From Acinetobacter kyonggiensis (GTDB lineage: Bacteria > Pseudomonadota > Gammaproteobacteria > Pseudomonadales > Moraxellaceae), in assembly GCF_900107285.1 (NCBI RefSeq), contig NZ_FNPK01000010.1, positions 61,736-125,735 of the forward strand: a stretch of 64,000 nt of DNA, in the 5' to 3' direction. The position numbers and the translations under genes are program-made. The notes beneath the pieces are model-generated. The model saw nothing but the letters and a program-made list of their open reading frames with translations, had not been told where the DNA came from and ran no database searches. Of the stretch, positions 1 to 8,177 are shown piece after piece. How positions within the stretch are numbered: position 1 is the stretch's first letter; every line of letters begins with the position of its first letter.

Positions 1-359
1 AACTAGAGGGTTGTGCTTAATATTGCATATATTCTGGACGTTATGCGTGTCTCTTTTAGGTCTAGTTTTTTAAATTGCATAAAATATTCCAATAAAAAAG
101 CGACTGGTCTTATCCAGCATAGCGCGACAGAAATGTGAGGCTATCAGGAGCGGACATAAGTAGAAACCTAAAACAATGAAAAACTGAAGCGCGACTTATT
201 ACATGCTGTATTTAAAAACAATAACATCGGACTAAAAAACAGCAAGTTTGAAGAATAAGATGAGATAATAAATTATACCCATAATTTATTTATGGGTATT
301 TGTCAAATCATCAGACATTCAGTGTGGTAATAAGCAATAAAAAAGTAGGAGGAAGCAAA
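1..359. other. Gene-free start of window
   Basis: No convincing coding region is seen on either strand. The sequence is AT-rich. Its only clear structure is the hairpin at 275-299, just ahead of the first gene. An AGGAGG ribosome binding site at 347-352 serves that gene. The upstream neighbour lies outside the window, so a promoter cannot be placed with confidence. Confidence 0.6.
275..299. repeat. Perfect 9-bp inverted repeat
   Basis: ATACCCATA (275-283) and TATGGGTAT (291-299) are exact reverse complements separated by 7 bases. The T-run after it is weak. It could be the terminator of a gene outside the window or an operator for the HEPN-like gene that starts 60 bases further on. Confidence 0.5.
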
Positions 360-1004
360 ATGATGCTTTTGGAAGAGATTTTTAAAAGTAAAAAAGCAGA
401 ACATTCAGATGCATTTAATTTAAGAATTCATCGTGGCTTAAGTTGGTTAAAAAAATCAGCCGAATTGGATCAGGATCTTGATCTTAAATTTATCAGCCTT
501 TGGGTGTCTTTTAATGCACTGTATGCACAAGATGTCGCAATCATGCAGGATAAACAATCCTTAAGACAGTTTTTATCTTTAATCTGCCAAAAGGATCAGG
601 AGCAGAAAGTTTATAAAATTCTTTGGCAAAAATGTAATCATCTAATTGTTTTATTATTAGAAAATCCATATGTCTACCAAGGGTTTTGGGACTATCAAAA
701 TCAAAAAATAAGTCAAATTTCTTGGAAAGCAAGTTTTGATCAGGAAAAAAAACAGGCCCATCGTGCTTTACAGGCGAAAGACTCAGCTCATATTTTGTGG
801 ATGGTTTTTAATCGACTTTATACCTTGCATAATCAAATGATTCTGGGGGGAACAACATACAATAGCGCTGTCAATCGTAAACAACTGCAAGATGCCTGTA
901 CTATTTTGGCTGCATTGTTGCCGATTTTTATCTATGTATTTTTGGAAAATCCACAGAGTCTTGATTTGGTGCAACCTTTTTATCCGATGGTACAAGTCTC
1001 ATAA
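360..1004 (+). CDS. HEPN-like domain protein with altered catalytic motif
   Basis: A 214-aa soluble, mostly helical protein. The ATG at 360 is chosen because AGGAGG (347-352) sits 7 bases before it; the frame is open further upstream but without a better start. The N-terminal half has the R-x2-R-G-L-S-W-L and W-V-S-F-N-A-L-Y pattern of a family of bacterial HEPN proteins. The C-terminal half has F-N-R-L-Y-T-L followed by H157-N-Q-M-I-L162-G-G. From memory, relatives read R-N-Q-x-x-H-G-G here, the R-x4-H RNase motif of HEPN domains. Both key residues are therefore replaced, although R152 and H157 form a shifted R-x4-H. HEPN proteins are often toxins or RNases; this copy may be non-catalytic. 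No antitoxin partner is visible beside it. Family assignment is by recognition only. Confidence 0.6.
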   Translation: MMLLEEIFKSKKAEHSDAFNLRIHRGLSWLKKSAELDQDLDLKFISLWVSFNALYAQDVAIMQDKQSLRQFLSLICQKDQEQKVYKILWQKCNHLIVLLLENPYVYQGFWDYQNQKISQISWKASFDQEKKQAHRALQAKDSAHILWMVFNRLYTLHNQMILGGTTYNSAVNRKQLQDACTILAALLPIFIYVFLENPQSLDLVQPFYPMVQVS

Positions 1005-1028
1005 CGAAAACTAAAATCATAACTAAAA

Positions 1029-1056
1029 TTAAAAAAAAGCCTCTAAAAAGAGGCTT
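1029..1056 (-). terminator. Rho-independent terminator of the MFS gene
   Basis: The stem AAGCCTCT (1037-1044) pairs with AGAGGCTT (1049-1056) around an AAAA loop. The A-tract at 1029-1038 gives a U-run on minus-strand RNA, right after the MFS stop codon. It may also slow transcripts of the HEPN-like gene coming from the left. Confidence 0.8.
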
Positions 1057-1063
1057 CATATGC

Positions 1064-2254
1064 TTAAATTAGGCGTGCTTTATTATGATAAAGCTGATCA
1101 AGTAAAGCAAATAGCGCTGAACAAGTCACCAAACACAGTCCTGCAAGACAAGTCATGCTCCATCCACCATGATGCCATGAATAAACGCCAAGTGCAGAGC
1201 CGCAAGCTCCGCCAATAAAGTAGGCGGTCATATAAATAGAATTAATTCGTGATTTTGCGTCTGGACGTAAACGAAAAATAATATTTTGATTACTGGTGTG
1301 CACAATGGTTAAGCCTAAGCTAATCACCCCATAGCCAATGATATAGCTGAATAAATATTGCCCACCCCAGTAGAAAAATAACCAACTGATCGCCAGAACC
1401 AAAAGACCAATCCACGTTAGTGATTGGGTATGACCTTGATCGGCAATTTTGCCAATTTTCGCTGTGGCCAATGCACCAAACACACCAATCAGTGTCACAA
1501 CACCGACCAAGACATCCGATAGGTTAAAGGGGGAGGAGGTGAGTAAAACTGCGATGGTTGAAAATAGAATACTCATTGCTGCAAAAGCAAAACCACCGAC
1601 TAAAGCACGCAAGCCTAAACGTGGCTCTTCTTTTAAAAGCAGCGCCATTGATCTAAAAATGTTGGCATAACTCATTTTGAATACTGCAATATGCGGAAGT
1701 TTGGCTTTGAGTAAAAAAGCCAAAATCAGCATCAATACTGCGCTGACCACATAAATGAGTTTCCAGTTGAACAGATTGGACAGTAAACCTGCAAGACTGG
1801 TGGACAGCAGTAAGCCGACTAAAAGTCCACTCATTAAGAAGCCCAGTACTTCCCCTGTTTTTTCGGGTTTTACCGCCATGGCTGCTAAAGGAATCAAAAC
1901 CTGTGCTGCGACTGAAAATAATCCTACAATCACTGTTCCTAGCCAAAGCATGGGTAAGTTGACAGCAAAAGCACACAAAAATAGTCCAATTGCAGCAAAA
2001 AACATTAACAGAGGAATAAATTTGGTTTTATTGACAATGTCACCGACAGGCACAATAAAGAGCAGACCTAAGGCATAAGACACTTGTGCAAAGGTGACGG
2101 TTAACGCCACTTGAGATTCAGGGACATTAAAATATTGTTGTATCGAATGGATTAAAGGCTGGCAATAATAATTCGCCCCTGCACATAAACCGCAGGCAAC
2201 AGCCATCAACCATAGCAAAGATTTATCTTGGCTGATGTCGAGAGAGGTGTTCAT
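1064..2254 (-). CDS. MFS transporter, drug/sugar efflux type
   Basis: A 396-aa inner-membrane protein with about 12 hydrophobic segments, the normal size for the major facilitator superfamily. It resembles the AraJ/YnfM-like H+-antiport exporters. Characteristic stretches are the N-terminal C-G-L-C-A-G-A-N-Y-Y segment and the G-D-I-V-N-K-T-K loop between helices 2 and 3. The ATG at 2254 is preferred over one ten codons upstream because AAGGGA precedes it at good spacing and the longer form would overlap ridA. It follows ridA by 20 bp on the same strand, so the two are probably co-transcribed from the SoxR-type promoter at 2739-2769. That context suggests export of a redox-active or toxic compound. 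The substrate cannot be read from sequence. Confidence 0.85.
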   Translation of the reverse strand: MNTSLDISQDKSLLWLMAVACGLCAGANYYCQPLIHSIQQYFNVPESQVALTVTFAQVSYALGLLFIVPVGDIVNKTKFIPLLMFFAAIGLFLCAFAVNLPMLWLGTVIVGLFSVAAQVLIPLAAMAVKPEKTGEVLGFLMSGLLVGLLLSTSLAGLLSNLFNWKLIYVVSAVLMLILAFLLKAKLPHIAVFKMSYANIFRSMALLLKEEPRLGLRALVGGFAFAAMSILFSTIAVLLTSSPFNLSDVLVGVVTLIGVFGALATAKIGKIADQGHTQSLTWIGLLVLAISWLFFYWGGQYLFSYIIGYGVISLGLTIVHTSNQNIIFRLRPDAKSRINSIYMTAYFIGGACGSALGVYSWHHGGWSMTCLAGLCLVTCSALFALLDQLYHNKARLI

Positions 2255-2274
2255 AAAAGTCCCTTGCTTTTGTA

Positions 2275-2703
2275 TTACTGACAATAAGCGGTTGCTTCAA
2301 TTTCAATGAGCATACCGGCTAGTGCAAGACACGGGACAGGAATTAGCGTACACGCAGGGAAAGGCTGATCTTTCCAAAGTTTTTGCATTTCCTGAATTAA
2401 AAACTGATGTTTCTGGGGATTGTGATCAACCACTAAAATTCTTAAAACAGCAGTATCTTGCAGTGTTGCTTGTACATGGGTCAAAGCCAGTTCAATATTT
2501 TGAAAGGCTTGTCTGACTTGTACAGCAAAATCTGTAGATAAAAGTCCTCGTTGGTTTTCACCACCTTGTCCTGAAATGTGAAGGACACGTTGAAACTGTG
2601 TCACTTCGGTAATGTGACTATACGCAAAAGGTTGCGGGTTATAAAGTGTCTTTGGGTTAAGGAGTCTAAAAGCTTTGGATGATTGTTCAATACTTGAATT
2701 CAT
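2275..2703 (-). CDS. RidA/YjgF-family protein without the catalytic arginine
   Basis: A 142-aa Rid-superfamily (YjgF/YER057c/UK114) protein, slightly longer than E. coli RidA (128 aa). The fold signature is clear: H-I-S-G-Q-G in the middle and I-E-I-E-A-T-A at the C-terminus. E. coli RidA uses Arg105, within P-A-R-S, to hydrolyse reactive 2-aminoacrylate. Here the matching stretch is F-P-A-C118-T, so the arginine is a cysteine. The protein is therefore unlikely to be an imine deaminase of the RidA type and fits better among Rid subgroups of unknown function. It is first in a probable two-gene operon with the MFS exporter, downstream of a SoxR-type promoter and divergent from soxR. Confidence 0.85.
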   Translation of the reverse strand: MNSSIEQSSKAFRLLNPKTLYNPQPFAYSHITEVTQFQRVLHISGQGGENQRGLLSTDFAVQVRQAFQNIELALTHVQATLQDTAVLRILVVDHNPQKHQFLIQEMQKLWKDQPFPACTLIPVPCLALAGMLIEIEATAYCQ

Positions 2704-2738
2704 GCACGATTGTCCAGAAATGAGCGGTCAATTTTGCT

Positions 2739-2769
2739 AGTATCAAAGCTGAAGTTAACTTGAGGTCAA
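2739..2769 (-). promoter_or_regulatory. SoxR box inside a 19-bp-spacer promoter for ridA-MFS
   Basis: On the minus strand TTGACC (2769-2764) and GATACT (2744-2739) look like -35 and -10 elements separated by 19 bp. MerR-type activators use such long spacers. The spacer region contains a SoxR-like inverted repeat at 2748-2765: the right half AACTTGAGG is perfect to the known CCTCAAGTTAACTTGAGG operator and the left half GCTGAAGTT matches 7 of 9. The site lies just before soxR on the other strand, so it may also set soxR autoregulation. Confidence 0.75.
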
Positions 2770-2774
2770 GCCTT

Positions 2775-3287
2775 ATGACTGAAAAAGATGCACATCAGTG
2801 GATGACAATAGGTGCGTTGGCCCAGCGCAGTGGTGTAAGTGTCCCCACGATTCGTTTTTATGAAGAAAAAGAATTGCTTTGGAGCATTCGTACCGATGGT
2901 AAGCAACGTCGTTATCAACGGGCTATGCTGCGCCGTGTAGCCATTATTAAAGTTGCACAGCAAGTCGGTATGAGCTTGCAGCAAGTTAAAGAGGCCTTTT
3001 CGGTATTGCCAAAAAATAAGGTGGCCAGCAAGGCGGATTGGCAAAAAATGTCGCAAAAATGGCAAGCCAGTTTGGATGGGCAAATTGTCAGTTTGTTGCA
3101 GCTAAGGCAACAACTCGATTGGTGTATAGGCTGCGGCTGTTTGTCTTTACAACAATGTCCATTGCGTAATCCAAACGATCAAATGGCAGATCAATCTGCG
3201 GGTGCTCATTTTCAGCAGATATTATTGCAACTAGAAGAAAAGCCACAGCATTTCACCATTCAGCAGCAGTGCGTAGAAGATGATTAA
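2775..3287 (+). CDS. soxR: Redox-sensing transcriptional regulator SoxR
   Basis: A 170-aa MerR-family regulator. An N-terminal winged-helix DNA-binding domain (about residues 10-78; T-I-G-A-L-A-Q-R-S-G-V, then T-I-R-F-Y-E) leads into a dimerisation helix. It ends in the SoxR [2Fe-2S] ligand set C117-x2-C120-x-C122-x5-C128, within C-I-G-C-G-C-L-S. Spacing and position match E. coli SoxR (Cys119-130). The ATG at 2775 has GAGGT 8 bases upstream. Oxidation of the cluster by redox-cycling compounds switches SoxR to an activator. No soxS is seen, as expected outside enterics, where SoxR directly controls efflux pumps and oxidoreductases. It is divergent from ridA-MFS and its stop codon overlaps that of the EamA gene by 4 bp. 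Confidence 0.95.
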   Translation: MTEKDAHQWMTIGALAQRSGVSVPTIRFYEEKELLWSIRTDGKQRRYQRAMLRRVAIIKVAQQVGMSLQQVKEAFSVLPKNKVASKADWQKMSQKWQASLDGQIVSLLQLRQQLDWCIGCGCLSLQQCPLRNPNDQMADQSAGAHFQQILLQLEEKPQHFTIQQQCVEDD

Positions 3288-4210
3288 TGTGCCAGTTTCT
3301 TTTTCGATAGGGTAATCATCATGACCCCAACAATATTGAGCAAGCAACCAAACCATTGTATGGCATTCATGTGTTCACCTAACAAAGCCACTGCCAGAAT
3401 AATGGTTAACACGGGGCCAATTGAACCAATCATTGCCGATTGCGCTGCGCCTAAGCGTGAAATACTTTGGGCAATCAAAATGGTGGGAAGTACCGTGACC
3501 AGTAAACCTAATGCAATGCCATAACCAATCACACCGATGGGTAATTGCGTGAGTAATGCTATTGGATTGGGAATGGCAATAAAGTAATGGGTGAGTGTGC
3601 CGAAACAAGCGATGCTTAAGGCTAAGCCGGTGTAATTCCATGAGCCAAATTTATGAATTAGACGCGGGGTTAATAATAAATAGCTTGCAAAGCTGATGGC
3701 ACTGGCAAAGACTAAACTGACACCCAACCAAAAATTGCCTTCATGCGCTACGCTACTTTGTTCCTGCAACATCACAATAACCGTACCACCATAACTCAGT
3801 GCAATCGCAATCGCGCTTTTTAGGCTGAGTTTCTGTTTATAAATGACGCTAGAGACAAGTACGGTAAGTGTTGGATATAAAAATAGAATAATACGCTCTA
3901 GTGATGCGCTAATATACATTAAGCCCGCAAAGTCTAACCAGCTAGACAAGTAATAACCAATTAATCCTGCAAAAATCAGTAGCATCCAGTCTTTAGGCGC
4001 GATATTTTTGTTGTGCTGCCGATTGAACCAACAGAGCAGTAAAAAAAAGGGCAGTGCACTAAGCATTCTGAGTGCCATAAGGACTGTGCCATCGACCAGT
4101 GGCGATAGTGCATAGGCCTGTTTAATAATAATGGCCTTGGTACTAAATAAAAAAGCGGCACCAATCGCGCATAAAGACCCTAATTGTGTAGCTGTCAAAA
4201 AACGGTTCAT
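3284..4210 (-). CDS. EamA/DMT-family transporter
   Basis: A 308-aa inner-membrane protein with about ten hydrophobic helices in two EamA repeats (roughly residues 13-150 and 160-300), the standard drug/metabolite transporter layout. The first repeat has the typical G-A-A-F-L-F-S-T-K-A start. The second ends with L-G-E-H-M-N-A-I-Q-W-F-G and a basic tail. AGGT precedes the ATG. The family exports amino acids, purines or small drugs; the substrate here is unknown. It converges on soxR, sharing 4 bp at the stop codons, and no terminator is visible between them, so antisense interference is possible. Confidence 0.85.
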   Translation of the reverse strand: MNRFLTATQLGSLCAIGAAFLFSTKAIIIKQAYALSPLVDGTVLMALRMLSALPFFLLLCWFNRQHNKNIAPKDWMLLIFAGLIGYYLSSWLDFAGLMYISASLERIILFLYPTLTVLVSSVIYKQKLSLKSAIAIALSYGGTVIVMLQEQSSVAHEGNFWLGVSLVFASAISFASYLLLTPRLIHKFGSWNYTGLALSIACFGTLTHYFIAIPNPIALLTQLPIGVIGYGIALGLLVTVLPTILIAQSISRLGAAQSAMIGSIGPVLTIILAVALLGEHMNAIQWFGCLLNIVGVMMITLSKKKLAH

Positions 4211-5184
4211 TTTACCTACTTGGCGAAGTGTGACTGCGCTCTGTAATGCAGTGTAGAAATGTGAATGATAAAGTTTTTCCCCGTAGAGTTGAAATGCAAA
4301 AAGATGATAACTGCGATTCCAGTTTGGAATGAATCCTCGAAATTTTGGATTTTATTTTAATTCAGTCGTGATAAAGCTTAGTTGAAATGAGTTGAGTCAC
4401 GATTTTATTTAAAATATTAAAAAAATTTAGACCATAACAACGGGGAAAATCCCTAAAAATGACGATTTTGCTTAGGCGTAATCAGAATATTGATGAAAAT
4501 AGTTAAAATTTGCTCTAAAGTGGTGCGAAAAATACTCAAATAGATAAAATAAGGGTTAAATCATCACCTGCCGAAATGGCAATCAAAAAAAATGTAATTA
4601 TTTTTTGACCCAATTAGACTTATGGTGAATAGATGCTGTTATTAAAAATAACCATAGAAATGGGGAAAAATAACAAGAGCTGAATACTTACTGGGTCGCC
4701 CATTTTTTTAAATGAACTGGAAAAAAACAGTTGGATTTCTAGCAAGAGAATTTTCTTTATTGTGTCACTTTAGTCAATCTCATGAAAAGTGGAAGCTAAA
4801 TGTGCCATTTTAGTGCTCAACAAGAACATCTTTAACTAAGAACTTGCTTGGTAATAAAAGTGCTGATTGTCAGAATGATCAATGTTTATTTTTAAATCAA
4901 TCTAAAAAAATAATGACCAGTGTTTAAATATAAAAATTGAGAAAGTACCGCAATGGCAATTAAGCTAATAAAAGTAATTTTAATGAAAGCGAAAAAAATA
5001 AATGCGCTATCGCATGATAATTTTTGTGAATCACCAGTTCAATATATGGGTATTTATTAAATAAATATTGGGTGGTAATTTAAAACAGTTCAATTAGAAT
5101 CCAAAAATTCAACAAAAATGCATCTAGGGGGAAACATTGCGAATAGCGATGTTTACTTAAGAAAAACTAGCTTGAGGAAGGCTC
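4211..5184. other. Long AT-rich non-coding stretch upstream of pntAA
   Basis: About 970 bp without a convincing gene. It is strongly AT-rich, with short A and T runs, and contains the pntAA leader hairpin at 5132-5154. A 35-codon open frame (4953-5060) has no good ribosome binding site and I do not call it. No tRNA, riboswitch or mobile-element end is recognised. The pntAA promoter must lie here, but no single -35/-10 pair stands out. Confidence 0.6.
5132..5154 (+). promoter_or_regulatory. Leader hairpin before pntAA
   Basis: AAACATTGC (5132-5140) pairs with GCGATGTTT (5146-5154), with one T-G wobble, around a GAATA loop. It ends 30 bases before the pntAA start, so it would be in the 5' untranslated RNA. 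There is no T-run, which argues against a terminator. It may affect mRNA stability or translation. Confidence 0.45.
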
Positions 5185-6312
5185 ATGCAGATCGGAATCC
5201 CAACCGAAACTGTTCTCGGTGAAAATCGTGTGGCAGCAACGCCAGAAACAGTAAAGAAGTTGATCAGTGCTGGTCATACAGTCGTCATTGAACGTAGAGC
5301 AGGCGTGAAAGCCGCTTATATTGACAGTGCATATGAACAGGTCGGTGCTAAAATTACAGATGATGCCTATACCGGCAGCCAAATTGTTTTGAAAGTTCGT
5401 GCCCCTAAAGGCGATGAAATTCAAAAGCTTGCAGCGAATACTGCTGTAATCGCAATGTTTGATCCGTATCGTAATACTGAACTTGACCAATTTGCATCTG
5501 CACAGGTGTCTGCATTTGCTTTAGAGCTTTTACCCCGTACGCTTTCTCGCGCACAAAACATGGATGTCCTGTCTTCTCAAGCCAACTTAGCCGGTTATAA
5601 ATCTGTGCTTTTGGCTGCGGCAGAATATCAACGTATGTTCCCAATGCTCATGACCGCTGCTGGAACGGTAAAGCCAGCTCGTGTGGTGATTATGGGTGTG
5701 GGTGTTGCAGGCTTGCAAGCCATTGCAACGGCAAAGCGTTTAGGTGCAGTGGTTGAAGCAACGGATTTACGTCCAACAGCTCGCGATCAAGTGGAATCTT
5801 TAGGCGGCAAGTGGTTAGACGTACCGATGTCTGACGATGAAAAGCAAAAAGCTGCCGATGCTGCAAAAAATGGTTATGGCTGGATGCCCGGTGAGCAATA
5901 CATCAAAGACCAAGCCGCAATTGTCGACAAAGCTGTTTCCAATGCAGATATCGTGATTACCACGGCACTTTTGCCAGGCCGTGATGCACCCCGTTTAATT
6001 CGTGCTGAAACGGTTGCCAAAATGAAACCGGGTTCAATCATCCTAGATATGGCGGTTGAATCAGGCGGTAACGTTGAAGGTTCAAAATGCGGTGAAAATG
6101 TGGTGACCGATAATGGCGTGACTATTTTAGGTATTCCAAATATTCCAGCAACTGTGGCTACAGAAGCTTCGGCACTGTATGCACGTAATGTCTTTAATTT
6201 CTTAGAAACACTTTTTGATGCTGATAAGAACTTTGTTTTAAATCAGGAAGAAGAAATTCAGAAAGCCCTACTCGTCACTCATGGCGGCCAAGTGCTGTTA
6301 AAGCGTGGTTAA
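5185..6312 (+). CDS. pntAA: NAD(P) transhydrogenase subunit alpha part 1 (PntAA)
   Basis: A 375-aa soluble NAD(H)-binding domain I of the proton-translocating transhydrogenase, which moves hydride between NADH and NADP+ at the inner membrane. The N-terminus has the alanine dehydrogenase/PNT fold (I-G-I-P-T-E-T, then E-N-R-V-A). A Rossmann G-V-G-V-A-G motif starts near residue 171 and is followed by E-A-T-D-L-R-P. The chain stops after this domain, so alpha is split as in Rhodospirillum-type enzymes rather than continuous as in E. coli PntA. GAGGAAGG precedes the ATG. pntAB follows after 11 bp and pntB directly after that. The operon supplies NADPH from the proton gradient. Confidence 0.95.
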   Translation: MQIGIPTETVLGENRVAATPETVKKLISAGHTVVIERRAGVKAAYIDSAYEQVGAKITDDAYTGSQIVLKVRAPKGDEIQKLAANTAVIAMFDPYRNTELDQFASAQVSAFALELLPRTLSRAQNMDVLSSQANLAGYKSVLLAAAEYQRMFPMLMTAAGTVKPARVVIMGVGVAGLQAIATAKRLGAVVEATDLRPTARDQVESLGGKWLDVPMSDDEKQKAADAAKNGYGWMPGEQYIKDQAAIVDKAVSNADIVITTALLPGRDAPRLIRAETVAKMKPGSIILDMAVESGGNVEGSKCGENVVTDNGVTILGIPNIPATVATEASALYARNVFNFLETLFDADKNFVLNQEEEIQKALLVTHGGQVLLKRG

Positions 6313-6323
6313 GGAGATAGATC

Positions 6324-6650
6324 ATGGTTGAAACGATTACAATTTTCGTCCTTGCCATCTTCGTAGGTTACTACGTGGTTTGGGGGGTAACGCCTGCTTT
6401 ACATACACCATTAATGGCTGTAACCAATGCCTTGTCTTCAATTATTGTCGTTGGTGCAATGATTCAGACTGTGGGTATGCCAAGTATTGGGCTTGATGCA
6501 AACGTGGCTTTCCAAAGCATTAACGTGGTGAGCATCTTGGGTGCGGTTGCTGTGTTCTTGGCAAGTATCAATATTTTCGGTGGCTTCGCAGTAACTGCAC
6601 GTATGCTGGAAATGTTTAAGCCTAAGCAAAAGAAAAAAGAGGGTTCGTAA
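6324..6650 (+). CDS. pntAB: NAD(P) transhydrogenase subunit alpha part 2 (PntAB)
   Basis: A 108-aa membrane subunit carrying the alpha-side part of domain II, with about three hydrophobic segments. The [16 protein letters not shown] segment and the A-S-I-N-I-F-G-G-F run are typical. A basic tail (K-P-K-Q-K-K-K-K) follows. The TAA stop abuts the ATG of pntB with no gap, pointing to translational coupling and equal supply of membrane subunits. The AAGGAGA Shine-Dalgarno sequence is strong. Confidence 0.93.
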   Translation: MVETITIFVLAIFVGYYVVWGVTPALHTPLMAVTNALSSIIVVGAMIQTVGMPSIGLDANVAFQSINVVSILGAVAVFLASINIFGGFAVTARMLEMFKPKQKKKEGS

Positions 6651-8105
6651 ATGGAATTTATTCGAGACTATGCGGATTGGTTCTACTTAGTAGGCGCCGT
6701 TCTTTTTATCTTAACGCTACGTGGTTTGTCAGGTCCTAAAACCGCAATTGCAGGTAACCGTTACGGTATGATCGCGATGGCGATTGCTGTAATCACCACG
6801 TTCTTTGTGGCGAATCATCCTGTCGTTTGGATGATTGTCGGTACAATGGTCTTAGGTGGTATCGTTGGTATTGCACGTGCGCGTACAGTTCCAATGACAC
6901 AAATGCCTGAAACAGTAGCATTAATGCACTCATTGGTGGGTTTGGCTGCGGTATTGATTGCGATTGCTGCAATTTTACATAACAACCAACTCACAGCATT
7001 GTTTGTGGAAAACGAAGCCGCTTTAACAGCAGCAGGCGTTGAACATGTACACATGAGTAAAGTTCATTTATTTGAATTGTTTGTGGGTTGTTTTGTCGGT
7101 GCGATTACCTTTACAGCCTCTGTATTTGCTTATGGTAAATTGGCGGCAAAAAAATGGGCGAAAACCATTTCAGGGGCATGGGTTAAACCTCTACAAGCCA
7201 GCATTTTCCTTGCAATGCTCGTCTGTGGTTTCATCTTTTTCTCAACAGGTAATATGCAAGCGTTTTGGGCAATGACTGCTCTGGCATTGGCATTGGGTTG
7301 GGTTTGGATTGCACCCGTTGGTGGTGGTGATATGCCTGTTGTGGTATCGCTATTAAACTCATTCTCTGGATGGGCGGCAGCGGGTATCGGTTTCACGCTT
7401 GAAAATAACATGTTGATTGTTGCGGGTTCACTGGTGGGTTCATCGGGTGCAATTCTGTCTTACATTATGTGTAAAGCCATGAACCGTTCAATCATCAATG
7501 TATTGTTTGGTGGTGCAATGGGTGGCACAGCAGCACCGACAGCGGCAGTAGGCGATAAAGTACAGCGTAATCACCGTTCAGGTTCTGCGGATGATGCGGG
7601 CTTCTTAATGTCGAATGCGGATAGCGTTGTGATTGTACCGGGTTATGGTATGGCACAAGGTCGTGCGCAAAATGCAGTGAAAGAACTTGCGCATATCTTG
7701 AAAGAACAAGGTGTAACGGTGCGTTTTGCGATTCACCCTGTTGCAGGTCGTATGCCGGGCCACATGAACGTATTGCTGGCTGAAGCGGATGTTGCTTATG
7801 AAGATATCTTAGAGATGGATGAAATCAACTCTGACTTCCCAGCAACAGATGTGGTGTTGGTGATTGGTGCAAATGACGTGGTCAATCCTGCGGCAAAAGA
7901 TGATCCAACATCGCCGATTTATGGTATGCCAATTCTTGAAGCCCACCGCGCTCGAACCATTATGGTAATCAAACGCTCAATGGCGACAGGTTATGCAGGT
8001 CTAGACAATGACTTGTTCTATAATGATAAAACCATGATGATTTTTGGTGATGCCAAGAAAGTTGTGGAAGATATGACTAAAGCAATTAATGGTTCTGGCC
8101 ATTAA
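6651..8105 (+). CDS. pntB: NAD(P) transhydrogenase subunit beta (PntB)
   Basis: A 484-aa protein. The N-terminal half (to about residue 270) has eight or nine membrane helices forming the rest of the proton channel. The C-terminal half is the NADP(H)-binding domain III, with V-P-G-Y-G-M-A-Q-G-R-A-Q near residue 330 and V-V-L-V-I-G-A-N-D-V-V-N-P further on. The length equals the usual family length. It has no separate ribosome binding site gap and depends on read-through from pntAB. A strong terminator follows at 8153-8177. Confidence 0.95.
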   Translation: MEFIRDYADWFYLVGAVLFILTLRGLSGPKTAIAGNRYGMIAMAIAVITTFFVANHPVVWMIVGTMVLGGIVGIARARTVPMTQMPETVALMHSLVGLAAVLIAIAAILHNNQLTALFVENEAALTAAGVEHVHMSKVHLFELFVGCFVGAITFTASVFAYGKLAAKKWAKTISGAWVKPLQASIFLAMLVCGFIFFSTGNMQAFWAMTALALALGWVWIAPVGGGDMPVVVSLLNSFSGWAAAGIGFTLENNMLIVAGSLVGSSGAILSYIMCKAMNRSIINVLFGGAMGGTAAPTAAVGDKVQRNHRSGSADDAGFLMSNADSVVIVPGYGMAQGRAQNAVKELAHILKEQGVTVRFAIHPVAGRMPGHMNVLLAEADVAYEDILEMDEINSDFPATDVVLVIGANDVVNPAAKDDPTSPIYGMPILEAHRARTIMVIKRSMATGYAGLDNDLFYNDKTMMIFGDAKKVVEDMTKAINGSGH

Positions 8106-8152
8106 ATCAAAGTCTCAAGTCCCTCTTTGATAAAGAGGGATTTAGGGAGATT

Positions 8153-8177
8153 AAAAACCACCTTCGGGTGGTTTTTT
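8153..8177 (+). terminator. Rho-independent terminator of pntAA-pntAB-pntB
   Basis: AAAAACCACC, a TTCG tetraloop (8163-8166), and GGTGGTTTTTT form a stable hairpin with a U-run. A second hairpin, TCCCTCTTT with AAAGAGGGA, lies about 15 bases upstream at 8119-8141. Confidence 0.9.

Noticed and set aside
1653..2078. Open frames of about 107 codons on both strands inside the MFS gene
   Set aside because: They are shadows of the strongly supported MFS frame, with no ribosome binding site or family pattern.
4953..5060. A 35-codon open frame (ATG to TAA) upstream of pntAA
   Set aside because: Its ribosome binding site is poor and the residue mix is what AT-rich sequence gives by chance; no supporting context.
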